64,000 bases of DNA from Nageia nagi (lineage: Eukaryota; Pinophyta), in the NCBI GenBank assembly GCA_050084985.1, contig JBITNC010000001.1:190526001-190590000 (forward strand). Reading direction: 5' to 3'. A program made the translations under genes and the position numbers. The notes beneath the pieces were generated by a model. It ran no database searches, was not told where the DNA came from, and was given only the letters and a program-made list of their open reading frames with translations. Positions 34,801 to 46,384 of this stretch are shown here, one piece after another; position 1 is the stretch's first letter; every line of letters starts with the position of its first letter.

Positions 34801-36049
34801 ATTTAAATCTTCATGTTATTTAGTAATATTGAAGTTTTAATCACAAGGACATATTAAATAGGTATAACAAGGTTAAGTTAATCAATTTGTATTTGATGAT
34901 ATCTTGAATAACATAGCTTATTAAGATTTACAAATCATAGAGTTCTATAAAAATGGCTTCATAAATTCCAAGAATAGGGAGATTAAAATCAACAACCAAA
35001 CCTCATATCAATATTGATGAGATCTCTAGCATTCAAACACTCAATGTTTGTATATAGTTATCCATCACTTCCATCAAGTACTTTGTCCAATATTTCTAGG
35101 TTGAGTTTTGCAACTACAACAAATAACGTTCAACATCACTACAATATTTTTGTTGATTTCTACATTCTTCACATGCTTTTATTGATTCTACAATACTTGT
35201 GAGTTACCCCAACACTTTATTGAAGCTATTGTTATGTAGTTAAGTTAACAACATAGTTAGTTGCAATCAAGGAGCACATTGAGCTTGCAAGGTGAATCTC
35301 ACACCTAACCCAACACATAAAATGATGATGTTAGAAAACATCTTTTATCTTATAGATCGAAAGAGGTCAATTACCTTAGTCTACAAATTATTAAGGGCGA
35401 GTAGTATAAAATTTTCAACATAAAGTATTTTGATTGAGTTGACAAATTTATTGTCAAAGCCCAAGACCTTATAGTTAGAATGAAATACCATTCAATGTTC
35501 TCATAAACTTTTTCAAAATCAATTTTAATAAATAAAAAAGAAATGATTGAACTAGCAAGTCTATTCCATACCATCTAATATAACCAAAATGTTATTTAAA
35601 AATATATTTTCTACATATACAATTTTATTGAGTAAAATCATCTTAATTTTTTTCTTTCCATTATATTATATCAAATCTATATATTTTCATTTAAAAAAAA
35701 AATCAAACAAAACGTTATTTTAAAAAATACCACCATATGGAAAGACAAGTGGGTTTTAAAACTCTCAAGTTGAAAAATAGTGGCCCCATGTTCCAATCTT
35801 TTCTCTTTCACATGATGTGGTTATGCTAAATCTAGTTGATGATTTCCAAGTGATGTAGATGTGGTTGAGTGTGACTCTCCGATAACTTTAAATGGAAGAA
35901 AACCTCATAAACAAAAAAATCAAATAAGGAATTAAATATACACTTTCGACAAAGGGTAATTCCCAACAAAAACAACAACAACAACAACAAAATATTTTCA
36001 TATTATATTGTGTTAACTAACTCCGTATTATACTTCATGAAATTTCAAG
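34801..36049. other. AT-rich upstream region, no gene seen
   Basis: No domain in any frame. It contains a short (AAC)n run near 35968-35990. GC and CG dinucleotides rise from about 36050, marking the start of the gene's upstream region. Confidence 0.5.
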
Positions 36050-36395
36050 TAATGACAGCAATATAGAAAATGCTAGAACCATGGGAATTGACGGAGCCCC
36101 TTGTGGACTGATGCGTTTTCAGAATATCAAGTCACGGTCAACAACAGTTGCTTGCTTAAATCTTAAACAACAAATGGCATGCAGTAGATCCAGCATCTCA
36201 ATACAACAAGCTAAGCTGTTAACTTCCTTCCCATGTAAATCAAAACCCATGTCCCATCAGACGGCACCAAATCGAAATTTCCGCTATGCCATTGCCGTCT
36301 TTTATCTAATCAGAACCAGCGAGGTAACCACATAACAAAACCCTGCTTTCCCCCTCAGAAGTTCTGCGCTTTCTCATAGCTTGTTGGATACCGTC
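36050..36395 (+). promoter_or_regulatory. Upstream/5' leader region of the TOL-like gene
   Basis: Richer in GC and CG dinucleotides than anything around it, as usual for a plant promoter and 5' leader left unmethylated or under constraint. No clear TATA box was identified and the transcription start is not visible. A chance frame at 36081-36335 has no similarity I recognise and is most likely leader sequence. A TTGACC-type W-box occurs in the complement near 36137. Confidence 0.4.
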
Positions 36396-37214
36396 ATGGC
36401 GGACAATTTCAAGGAAAAGGTCAGTGCGATTGGAGAAAGATTGAAGGTGGGAGGAACCCAAATGGGCCAAGTTGTGAGAAAGAAAATGAAAGAGATTTTC
36501 CAAACAAGTACCCAGGCTGATAAATTAGTAGAGGAAGCCACTTCCCCAACTCTTCTATACACAGACTGGACTCTCAACATCCATATATGCGATCTTATAA
36601 ATGCCAATTCTGTGAGTGCCCAGGACGTGGCTCGTGCTCTCAAAAAATACATTACAGCCAGCAATGCCACAACTCAATACTTAGCATTCATTTTGCTGGA
36701 GACGTCTGTGAATAATTGTGATAAGATGTTTTCTGAGGTGGCCTTTGAAAGAATTTTGGACGACATGGTGAGAATCATCGAGGACCCCAGCACCATTCAC
36801 AATAATAGGCAGAAAGCGCTGAAGCTCATCCAGAGCTGGGGAGAAACGAGCGACCTTAGATGTTTACCCATCTTCAATGACACTTACAGGGTAATTAATT
36901 AAATCCTCCTCTAGTATCATAGATTTCTATCTTATTAGAGCCATAGTTATATTGTAATCTTCGTGCAGAGCTTGACATGTAGAGGAATAAGATTTCCAAG
37001 AGTAGAGAATGAGGGAGATAGAGATAGAGATCGAGGAGCATCGTTCAGTTCGAGCCGCAGTCTGGCCAAACAACTCCAATCCCACAATGTGCTGCTGCCA
37101 AGTAGCGGGACTTTCTCTACTGAACAGATAAAGGAAGTGTTTGATGTGGCAAAAAACTTGGTAGAGCTCCTTTCTACAGTCTTGGCGTCGTCTTCAAAGC
37201 AAGAGGCATTGCAG
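36396..37214 (+). CDS. TOM1-like (TOL) protein, exons 1-2, N-terminal VHS and start of GAT; 3' end not found
   Basis: Two exons, 36396-36890 (165 codons) and 36969-37214 (82 codons), are joined in phase 0. The intron has GT at 36891 and AG at 36967-36968. The start is ATG in TCATGGCGG, giving MADNFKEK. Residues about 42-160 form a VHS domain, with DKLVEEATSPTL, DWTLNIHICDLIN, QYLAFILLETSVNNC and NRQKALKLIQSWGE. Then comes SLTCRGIRFPR, the family's conserved link. The GAT helix starts in exon 2 (TEQIKEVFDVAKNLVELLSTVL) and is cut at a donor (CAG/GTATTT). Plant TOL proteins are ESCRT-0-like receptors that bind ubiquitinated plasma-membrane cargo and send it to the vacuole. The expected next exon (rest of GAT) was not found to 64000, so the gene either has a very long intron or is truncated. 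Both exons lack stops. Confidence 0.85.
36891..36968 (+). other. Intron 1 of the TOL-like gene
   Basis: A 78-bp AT-rich intron, GTAATT...GTGCAG, between TYR and SLTCRGIRF. Splicing restores the conserved VHS-to-linker join of the family. Reading through instead gives a stop three codons on. Confidence 0.85.
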
Positions 37215-37799
37215 GTATTTCGCCTACGCTATTTATCTCTGAAATTATTTATCTGGATTTCAATTTCAAGAGGGAACCATTTAGTTATTTTATCACTAAA
37301 TACCAATAGCTTATAAGCTATGGATTAGTTTATCAAGAAAATAAGAAAATTTTCAATGAGACATGCTAAGCAATCGAAGTACTGAAAACTTGAATACTGC
37401 AACCTCCTAAATCTATCATAGTTCAATTTATCTTTGGTTAAAAAAAAAAGTAATCCATGGAAGATTTTGGGAACATTCAATAAGGTAATAGAAAAATGCA
37501 TTTGGTCTTAAATTAAAGAAGGTTCTAAATTAAATTAGGAGATTTTAAGTGCATGGAATTTGTCTTCTACTACTAAGGTGAAGTAATGAAAGTTAAAGGA
37601 AAGAAAGTTCAGATAAATAAAATTTGAAGAAGAAGTAATCAAAATCATTTGAAGGAATATTGAAAGCAAAAACATGTTACTCATGGGTGGATCGATTGCT
37701 TAAAATAATAAACAATGTAATTATTATATTTATTGATATATGAAATGATTTGGTTATTTTCGGGTTCAATTGTGAGGCAAATTGTTCTAAGAACCCTCT

Positions 37800-37985
37800 C
37801 ATGGCTTTAAACAAGGTAAACTTTTAATGTCTCCTTCGTCCATCTAGTAGTTGTGGATGGAAGTACAATGGTAGCGAAGCATAGTCAAATTACAACACGT
37901 ACAATAGAATAACCATCCAAAGATTCAAACTTGAGACCTCCTATAGAAGACTCAAAGATTAAACCATTGCATTGTCCCCTTGGGG
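37800..37985 (-). mobile_element. Probable tRNA-derived SINE
   Basis: On the minus strand a pol III-type split promoter is visible: an A-box-like TGCAATGGTTT (complement near 37961-37974) and, about 30 bp on, a B-box-like GTTTGAATC (complement of 37922-37930). In between is GAGTCTTCTATAGGAGGTCTC, resembling the AGGTC-C-GGTTCGAATC layout of plant SINEs. The 3' end and target duplication were not resolved. Confidence 0.4.
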
Positions 37986-38129
37986 ATAAATGTTTTGGTT
38001 ATATGATCCCTTTTTACAACAAACATTTACTAGTAATCAAGATTGTTCTTTTCACTATAAATGAATATTACTTATGTAAATCGTCTTCCTATATATAATA
38101 TATATTTTTTTACTTTCTAAGATAATCCT

Positions 38130-38450
38130 AAAGATTTATGAACAATATGAGAGACATATCTTTTTGAAGCAAGCATGTAGCTGTAAATCTTTATAAAATA
38201 TGTGAAAAATGTATCTTTATATACCAAGCACATAGCTCTAAATGTTTATAAACTAGGTGTGAGACATGTATTCAAAAACCAAGCATGTAACTCTTAAGCT
38301 TTATAAACTATATGAGAGAGATATCTTTACAATCCAAGCATGTAACTCTATTTTTTTATAAAATACATGAGTGAGGGATATTCACATAGTTGACATAGAG
38401 AAAAAATTTAATGGGTTTTTATAAACTATATGAGAGACATGAATGCAATC
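38130..38450. repeat. Minisatellite, about 55-bp unit, five to six copies
   Basis: Units share TTTATAAACTATATGAGAGA, a CATATCTTTA-like middle and CCAAGCATGTAACTCT. They begin near 38133, 38198, 38248, 38308, 38356 and 38416, and the last two are more diverged. The array lies in intron 2 of the TOL-like gene. Confidence 0.75.
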
Positions 38451-39431
38451 AGCCCATACATTAACTATGATATGTTATCAATCTTTGTGTGTGTGTATGT
38501 GTGTATACATGTATTGATTATATTAAGAATAATTTTAATATTTTAAGAGATTTATAGAGAATATGATACAATGAAGTATATAAATAGAGCTCAATCTTTT
38601 ATTTGTAGGGAATATGTATATGATTAGAGGAATACTCATGATACTAAACCTAGTTAATATCTATCAAATCAAAATATTTTGAACCATTTTGGGTTTAAGT
38701 TCTTGAATTAAATGTCATACTCGTAATCTTCTAGAAAAAAGGAGTCTTGCAACATTCTTACCTTTTAAAGGAGGGACGGATTTAACTTCAAGAGGGTTTA
38801 TATTATATATTAGTATTAAATCTTATTCTTCCCTTGAGATGTACTTTTTTACAGCAGTAAGGGAAAGTGTTTAAATTTCAATTATGTTTTAGAGAGATAA
38901 TCAACTAACATAATATGTACTTATTGATTTGTAGATTCCTTATGATACCTCTATTTTAATCATGATAAGATCAAGGAAAATAAATTCAACTTGAATGTGT
39001 TTGAAAGAGATGAATTGGTCACCTTATTATTTATGAAATCAGATTAATTGGTGGATTCCATAGGAGAATCCCTAACTTTACCATACAAAATATGAAGGGG
39101 ATTTTGATAATATATATGGTGAGTGTCATTGTAGGAATCAACTTCATATTCATATAAATTTAATTAAAGATGTTTTGGATCTTTGATAGTTTGGGTGGAT
39201 ACCCTTAAACATGAGAAACGTCTAAGCATATAATTGACATGATTTTGATTTTTATATGCTACTCATATATTTATTTATAAAGAAAAATATATAACATAAT
39301 CAAAATATTTTTTTATTAGGACAAGTTTTAGATGCATCTTTCTAAACTTTTTCTTGATAGGTTTTGAATATTTATCTAGAATCAAGTTATACATCACAAA
39401 GTCATAATCTAATCTAAGTGCATGCTTATAT

Positions 39432-40136
39432 TGATCTATAATCATTGGATGCTTATAGCATACTCGGATCCTCACTTGCATATTTGAATGAAAAAAATAT
39501 TCTCCATTATGAGACCCATCAAATTACATATAAATTTGAAATTGCATAATGTAAAATTACAAATTAACAATCTCAATCACAGACAACAAGATCAACATAA
39601 TGATTTACCCTGGTTCACCCAATGTGGGCTAATCCAGCATGGAATTGGATTCTTCTCTTCTCATTGTCTATGGATATTACAATATTACATACATAAAGAA
39701 ATACCATATCCTACAACACTACTACAATATCCTATAGCAAGAAGAACAACTTCAGAATTACAAAAATTCTAGAATAACTCTTGGTCTTCCTTCAAATCCT
39801 TACAATCTCAAAATCCCAAAACTCTCTAAAACTCCATTTTAGAATCAAGAGTGTAGCACACCTTTAAATAGGTTTAAAAATATCTCTAAAGCATTGGTTG
39901 ATGATCCTAAACTGCTTATTTATGTGAATCACCAATACCCCTTCAACTTCCACTATTGACTCATCAAGATGCACACCATTAACAACCTAAAAATAGTAGA
40001 ATCATGTTGTTAATAGTGTGGTTTCTATCACCAATCAACTCTAGATTTTAGTTTTCATTCAATTTCAAAACACAAATACCTCTAGAATGAGTACTGCTCC
40101 TGCAAAGATCAACTTGACACAATCCAATTCGGATCA
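39432..40136 (-). repeat. 3' LTR of the Ty3/gypsy element
   Basis: 705 bp, aligning with 55645-56338. It shares GGATGCTTATAG, ACTC(G/A)GATCCTCACTT, CATTATGAGACCCAT, the TTCACCCAATGTGGGCTA word (39614-39631) and AATCCAATT-GGATCA at its right end. The purine tract TAGGGAGGTG (complement of 40137-40146) directly precedes it on the minus strand. Confidence 0.9.
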
Positions 40137-41330
40137 CACCTCCCTAATGAGAAGGCATTTGGTCCCATAAATGCATAGATGATGATACAACTTCCCAACC
40201 CTAGACTTGTCCATCCAGTTGGCTTTATTAAGCTTATGTCCCTTTAATCCAACCAACCACATCTCTATCTCACCTCTCCTTATAGCATGAATCTTCCTTT
40301 GTAATATAGAATCCTTCTTGAGTTCACCCATATTATTAGGAGCTAAGTCATCAAGATATGGTAAAATATGATCTGAACCTGCTTCATCTTTAGTCAACAT
40401 ATACGGCTCATACAATTTTATATGTTCCACATTCATAATCGAATAGATGTTCATTATGCTGGTAGATTCAATCTAAAAGCATTTTCACTTACTTGCTCCA
40501 CAATCTCAAATGGTCCATACCTTATAGGTTTCAACTTCTTGGCTAGTCCTTGCAACCTCTCTTTACTAAGATGTAACCAAACATGGTCTTCCACATGAAA
40601 CTTATGGTCAACTCTATGTTTGTCATGCCTCATATCGTACTTGGCTTGGCTTGTTTTAAGTTATTCTTGGACTTTCAAATGAATTTGCCTAATCTTTTCA
40701 ACAAACCTTTAAATTTGCTTTTCCTCTTTCTTAAATTAATCTCCTTCATCCTTTTGCTTCCCAAACACACAATCAAAAGGTGAAGGTGGTAAATAACCAA
40801 AATAAATCTCAAAAGGACTCCTATTGATGGAAGAATGAATTTTTATGTTGTATGAATGTTGGATATATTCAATATGTTCATCCCAAGACTTAGGATGCTT
40901 ACCATAATAATCCCTCAAGAGTTGAACCATTGTCTTATTAACCAACTCAATTTTTCCATCCATTTGAGGATGAAAGGCAGTACTCCTTTTCAAACTTGTT
41001 TCCATTATTTCCCACAAATATGTCTAAAACTTGCCCAAAAATCTACTATTTGTATCTGAAACAATAGAAGAATATGTGAAAAAAACAAATTTGTAGCATC
41101 TTATCACATTATTATCTTCTTACAAGGAATCAAAACATGCATCTTACTAAATCTAGTCATAAAAATAAAGAAATAGTCATGACTCTTCTTGGTCATAGGA
41201 AATACTCCCACAAAATCTATTGAGATACACTCCCATGGACATGAAGGTATTGGAAGTGCTTTACACAAACCCAACTTCTTGTTACTTGGCTTGCTGGTGC
41301 AACATAAAGAACACTCCCTTATGTACTTGG
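40137..41330 (-). pseudogene. Ty3/gypsy integrase, C-terminal two thirds
   Basis: Starts at the copia junction with YIRECSLCCTSKPSNKKLGL (end of the HHCC zinc site), then PWECISIDFVGVFPMTK and RFSKMHVLIPCKK. After decay, STAFHPQMDGKIELVNKTM holds the catalytic Glu region, and WDEHIEYIQHSYN, PFEIYFGYLPPSPFDC and KLKPIRYGPFEIVEQVSE follow. The tail is open for 106 codons (VEHIKLYEPYML ... ILQRKIHAIRRGEIEMWLV) and its stop codon overlaps the first bases of the 3' LTR. Frameshifts separate these parts. Confidence 0.85.
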
Positions 41331-41396
41331 TGTTGGAATGTATAATGCATTAATGTAAAGGTTTTGTAATAATATTCTATGTAATAACTTCTTTTT
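41331..41396 (+). repeat. Remnant of the copia 5' LTR
   Basis: About 65 bp match the start of the 51641 LTR (TGTTGGAATGTATAATGCATTA, AAAGGTTTTGTAATAAT, TCTATGTAA). Similarity is then lost, so the rest of the 5' LTR was deleted or replaced. Confidence 0.75.
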
Positions 41397-44061
41397 TAAG
41401 CAAATATGATTAAAATGGCTTGATAATGCATTTTTTACTAACCTCTTATGTTAAGTTGCAATTTTTTTTTAAAAAAAAGGGCTTATTACTTTGACATATT
41501 TTTCATTTAAGAGGATAGTATACAAAACATTTTTTTCTTATCTTATAAGGCTATTTTTTTATCCTTTTAAAGGGGTGTTCTATTTTTTTTAAAAACTTAC
41601 TATATGTATTTTTATTGTTTAAAACCCCATGCTGCACTCATTATCAAAAACTTCAAAATTATGAGATTATATCAAAAATTTGAGTTGTATTTATTTATAA
41701 CCCATTGTGAGGTTTTATCAAAAGTTTCAAAAATTATACATATTGGTTCCCAGAATCCCACAATAAGTTTAGTAGAGCATGATTGCCATGCTTTACCATA
41801 CAATAGGCAAAAGATCTGAAGGGCTCCTTGGATTTTCTGACTTCATCGATAGTTTGGCTTCTCCATGTTATGTGGACCTTTGCAAATCATCCTCCTTTGA
41901 TTTTCTAACATTTGTGCATAAAAAGGGTTAGACCTAATTAGATTTTGTGTAACCCCTTGCTGGCTCCTCCACTCTACTTCATCAATGTCTCCCACTAATG
42001 ACCCTTAAACTTTGACCCCTCGCATGATCTATTTAGATCCTTGTACAACCTTCTCTTCCTCCTCGCAACCTTTTATCTGTGCCTCTCAACCTCCATTGAT
42101 TATTCAACTTCACCTCACATAACCTCCTATCTTGAATTGGCTTGGCCCTCCACTAGAGCTTGCCTTCACAACCTCCTTTGCTCTGGTGCTCCCAACGTAT
42201 TGCCCTCACTACTTGCAACTCTATACTCCCATGGCTAGCAGCCTTCAACCTCATGATAGTGGTGATGGTTTGATGCATTCATCATGACCCTTCTATACAC
42301 CATGCCACCTCCCTACCACACCCCCCTCTGCTCCATTGCAACCCATGCATAATGCCCTTGTGGCCTCTCACTACTCATAGCTCCCTCTACCCTAGTGGTG
42401 TTAGTTCTGCCCCTAGCTTGCTCTATTCAATGACACCTCCTTAAAATTATGGCTCCCTAAACTCTACCTGATCTCCTTCCTTTCTAACCTATGTGTCCTC
42501 CTTGAAATCCTCACCTATCTTTGCATTCATTTCTTGGTAGATGAATTTTTTTTGGCATTAAATAATTTGACTTATGTGTAGAGTAAAAAAATGCAAAAAG
42601 GTATTAAAATTGGTGGTGCATTTAATTCTTTTCTTACAAATAGTTAGATCATGATTTTTTTTCTAACTTGGAGTGTCTAGATAAATCAATTTGCCTTAAA
42701 AGTATCTGACTCAAGGAAAGTAGCATTAATAGCTAAGTCAAAATAAAGGGGTTATCATCATTTTTTTTTTTACTTAAAGTGTCTAGATAAATCAATTTGC
42801 CTTAAAAGTATCTAACTCAAGGAAAGTAGAATTAATAGCTAAGTCAAAATAAAGGGATTTTTTAAAGTAAAAGAGGGGAAAATTTTATAATTCTTTACTT
42901 AATTTGATTCTTATATTGCATAGAATTTAAAGATTTTATCCTTATGCAAAAATAAAACTTGGAAATGATGCTTGTATTTATCCTTTATGACATGTCAATT
43001 TTTTTTAAGTATTGATAAAATCCTTATTCAATACTTAAAATTTTATGGTCTTTGATACAATGCTATGAATGAAAGCTTATGTCTCTTTAAAAGTTAACTA
43101 ATGCAAATAAATAGGAAAGATATATGCTTTAAGTTTTTTAATGCATACTTATGGTTTGATGCATGCTAAGTACTTTCTTATGCAAGTTAAATTATGAAAA
43201 TCATGGAATGATTAAGTACTTAACATTTTTTTGGCAAAGATTTAACTTATACAATATAAGAGATGATGTAAAGATATCCTTTAGGGGTTGGTAAACAAAA
43301 CCCATTGAACACTTAGGTTTCAAATTGAATAGATGATATTTTATTTATGTTCTTTACTTTATGTTTCATTTTTTTCTTTATTTGTTTATAAAAATGCAAA
43401 TATTGATATGAGCAACCCCCTAAAATGAATACATTTGCATGTACATTCTACATCATGACTTGTTAGGGGTGCCATGAGGTGAGGATAGGTGGACTGGAGC
43501 CTTTAAGTCTGATGATCCAAGTGGTGAAAAGTTCATACTTCTCAATTTCCCCTAAGTCCTCTATTGGTCTGGACATAACTCTATTAGGTGGATAGGCATG
43601 CATGTAGTTATACCAAATGTTCGCACATCCATTCAGGGATTATCCTAATAACCTAAGAGGATAACTTGAAACCTAATCAAGATTAATAATTTGATCAATT
43701 CAATAAATGTTAGAACCTTAAAAAATAGCTAGTACTTCTCTTTATGAGAGTATATTACTACCCAAGGGGAACTGGTTGAGGATTGGTAGGACCTGGGGTC
43801 CTCTTATGTGGTCATCCAAATGAAGGCCTAATTTTATATAAGAAAACAAGCCTCAATAATGTCACTCTACATCTACGATTCTTGAGATGAGAAATGTATT
43901 TAGGTACATGGGTTATTATTTGAATTATAAAACATTTGCACTTGTGAATCAAATCAAACATGTCTTTAGTGTTATGTAACATGTATTATTTACTTGGTTA
44001 AAACTTAACATTTAATGTTATTTATTAAAATTATATGATTATTATTTCACATTCTTGTGTA
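41397..44061. other. Unassigned sequence between copia 5' LTR remnant and gag
   Basis: Not recognisable as copia LTR or leader. It holds a strongly C/T-rich, G-poor stretch (about 41940-42540), a 106-bp tandem duplication (42667-42862), and AT-rich sequence. No primer-binding site of standard form was found before gag. An open frame at 42041-42238 is in the C/T-rich part and has no recognised domain. Confidence 0.45.
42667..42862. repeat. Tandem duplication, 106-bp unit
   Basis: GTGTCTAGATAAATCAATTT at 42673 and 42779 starts two units that share TTAAAAGTATCT(G/A)ACTCAAGG and TAATAGCTAAGTCAAAATAA almost identically, so this duplication is relatively young. Confidence 0.9.
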
Positions 44062-45000
44062 GCAAATGGAAGAATCCTTTTTATCCAAACACATTCTTGA
44101 TGGTTCCAACTATGGGATTTGGAAACCATGAATGAGAGTTGAATTGCAAGTAAGGATGCTTTGTCAAATAGTGAATTAAAACCTTGTACCTCCTATAGAT
44201 GAGAAGCCACTAGAGGCTTACAACACAAATAATGAGTTGGTAACCTCTACCATTTACAATGTCATTTCATATGATGTGCTCCTGATGATTTCCTCTTCAA
44301 ATTCAATAAAAGAAGCATGGGATAAGTTTAAGTAAATATACCTTAGTTAAAACTTTTCAAGAAGATTTACCATACTTCAAAAGTTACTTTAATCTCATCA
44401 AAGGGAATATGAAAATGTGGCTATCTACTTAAACAAAATTATTGATCTAAGGACCCAACTTATTACTTGTGGGTGCAATTGGATCAATGATGAGTTCATG
44501 GTCTTCATCATTCTCTAAAGCTTTTCTTAAAATTTTGAAAACTTTGTAATGGTTATGGAAATAAGGCTTGATGATGAAAAAGAATTTTTCTCCCTTAAGA
44601 ACATTTCAAGGAACCTTTTAAAGCATGAGAAAACCTTTAATAATAAAATATTGATTTCTTCTCCTAAGGATAATAACATTGCTCTTGAAGTAACTAAAAC
44701 TCCTTTTAAGAAGAAGTTCAACCATCAAAAGAAATCTTATCCTTCTTCCTCCAAAAGGTTTGAGAAAAGAGTCAATAGCTACAATAGTAGCAGGAATAAT
44801 AAAAACAACCACAATAAGAGGAACAATGGTAACAACAACCACTTCAAGCAAATAGATGGAAAAAGAAAAACAAACAATTCATATCCTAAGGAAAAATTTG
44901 ATGTAATTGTAACTATTGTGGCATTCAAAATCATAAAGAATTTGATTGCTATAAAAAGAAAAGAGAAAAAAAGGACAAAGGCAATGGAAATGTAAAAAAC
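44062..45000 (+). pseudogene. Ty1/copia gag remnant
   Basis: Starts ATGGAAGAATCC and reads MEESFLSKHILDGSNYGIWK, the usual N-terminus of copia gag (UBN2 type), then KEAWDKFK and a middle with stops. From 44549 a 148-codon stretch is open: VMEIRLDDEKEFFSLKN, then a Lys/Asn-rich linker. A CCHC knuckle (CNYCGIQNHKEFDC, about 44913-44955) is intact but in a different frame from the linker, so a frameshift lies between. Gag packages the RNA. Confidence 0.8.
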
Positions 45001-45350
45001 TACAAAGGAAAGAAGAATATTTATATTGGTTTTGTTATGACACTCTACTCCATGTCTTGCTCTTTTTCATTTGAATGGATTGGTGACTCTGGTTGCACTA
45101 ATCACCTATGATTTGAAAAAGAAAAGTTTGAGAACTTTTGTAGGTATAAAAAGGATGCAATTGTGATAGGTGATAACTCTACCCTGGAAGTCTAAAGAAT
45201 TAGGAGTGTGCTAATTCATAAAAAGATTCTTGAAAATGTTCTCTATGTTCCTAAGTTAAGGATGAACTTTTTCTCCATGATCCAAGTTGCTAGAAAAGGT
45301 TACTCTTTTAAGTTTGACTCTCAATCCTAATGCATTAAGAAAGAACTTAC
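45001..45350 (+). pseudogene. Ty1/copia aspartic protease remnant
   Basis: WIGDSGCTNHL at 45076-45108 carries the DSG active site (45085-45093) intact, then NVLYVPKLRMNFFS at about 45235-45276, the classic copia protease end. Stops interrupt it (for example after CTNHL). Confidence 0.75.
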
Positions 45351-46350
45351 CATGTTGGTTAAAGTATCTGTGAAAGATAATCTCTACATTATAGATCAAG
45401 TTTCATCAAACATATGTTTTGATTCTAATGTGTTTTCTAAAGGTAATATTTGGCACCATCATTTAGGGCACCTTAACCACAAGAGTATTCAAGTCATGAA
45501 AGATCAAGAATGTGTGAAATGTTTACCTTTAATTTCTCCTTTAGTTGGTCTATGCAAGAAGTGCATTCTTGGCAAGATGCATAGATAATAGTTTGAAAAA
45601 GATAAGGTAACAAGAGCATCTCAACCTCTTTAACTTATGCATTCAGATTTGATGGGTCCATTTTAGACTAAGTCGCTTGGAGGAGCATCTTACATCTTGA
45701 CCTTCATTTATGACTTTAGTAGGATGATCTTTGGGTATCTACTTAACCATAAAGACCAAACCTTTAAGAGTTTTAAGATTTTTAAGGCTTTTTGTTGAGA
45801 ATTAAACTAACCTTAAAATCATAATGTTGAGATCAAATAATGAAGGAGAATATAACAGCAATGAGTTCAATGACTATTGTGCTAAGTATAGAATCAAGAG
45901 GTAGTTTATGATTCCTTACACTCCTCAGTAGAATAGTGTTTTCAAAAGGAGAAATAGAATAATTATGGAAATATTTATATGCATGTTGGGTAATCTTCCT
46001 AAATTCTTATGGGGTGAAGATGTAAGCACTGCTATTTACATCTTGAAGAGGTGTTTCATAAAAGTCATTCAGAGTAAAACTCCTTTTAAGGCTTGGTTAG
46101 GAAGAAAACCTAACATTTCTCACCTTAGGGTGTTTGGTTGTGAAGAATTCTCCTATATTATTTATGAGAAAAAGATGAAGTTGGATAAAAAAGCTAAAAA
46201 ATGCATCTTTATGGGTTATGAAAACTAGCATAGAGGATACAAGCTCTACTCTCCAACCTATAAAGCAATCTTCATTTTAAGGGATGTAAAGTTCAATGAA
46301 CTTCTTGAAGAATCTACTTCTAATGAGGATGTTGATGATCTAGAGCACTC
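45351..46350 (+). pseudogene. Ty1/copia pre-integrase and integrase remnant
   Basis: GAG-pre-integrase domain (45352-45588, open): WHHHLGHLNHKSIQVM, then LCKKCILGKMHR, the zinc-site residues being present. The integrase core follows: MHSDLMGP (first catalytic Asp kept), FSRMIFGYLL, then RSNNEGEY where the second catalytic Asp is Asn, and NSVFKRRNRI where the catalytic Glu is Lys. An open part (45965-46228) gives LPKFLWGEDVSTAIYILKR, TPFKAWLGRKPNISHLRVFG and KKCIFMGYEN. Two of three catalytic residues are lost, so it is dead. Confidence 0.85.
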
Positions 46351-46384
46351 TTCAGTTACTCCTAGCTAGTTAGATATTGATATA

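Larger units (their letters stand above)
37215..39431 (+). other. Start of intron 2 of the TOL-like gene
   Basis: Begins GTATTTCG. No exon was recognised. It holds a probable SINE (37800-37985), a minisatellite (38130-38450) and a GT-rich microsatellite (38484-38513). If the gene is intact, the intron continues through the nested retrotransposons. Confidence 0.55.

Noticed and set aside
36081-36335. 84-codon open frame upstream of the TOL-like gene
   Set aside because: It lies in the leader or promoter region of a clear gene, has no recognised similarity, and is best explained by locally higher GC content.
36306-36670. Two minus-strand open frames over exon 1
   Set aside because: They are antisense shadows of the VHS-coding exon.
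37921-37985. tRNA gene on the minus strand
   Set aside because: Only A- and B-box-like words are present. No cloverleaf with acceptor, anticodon and T stems could be drawn, so a SINE is the better reading.
38130-38450. Regularly spaced repeats considered as a CRISPR-like array
   Set aside because: Units are degenerate and contiguous, with no unique spacers, and the setting is a plant intron; it is a minisatellite.
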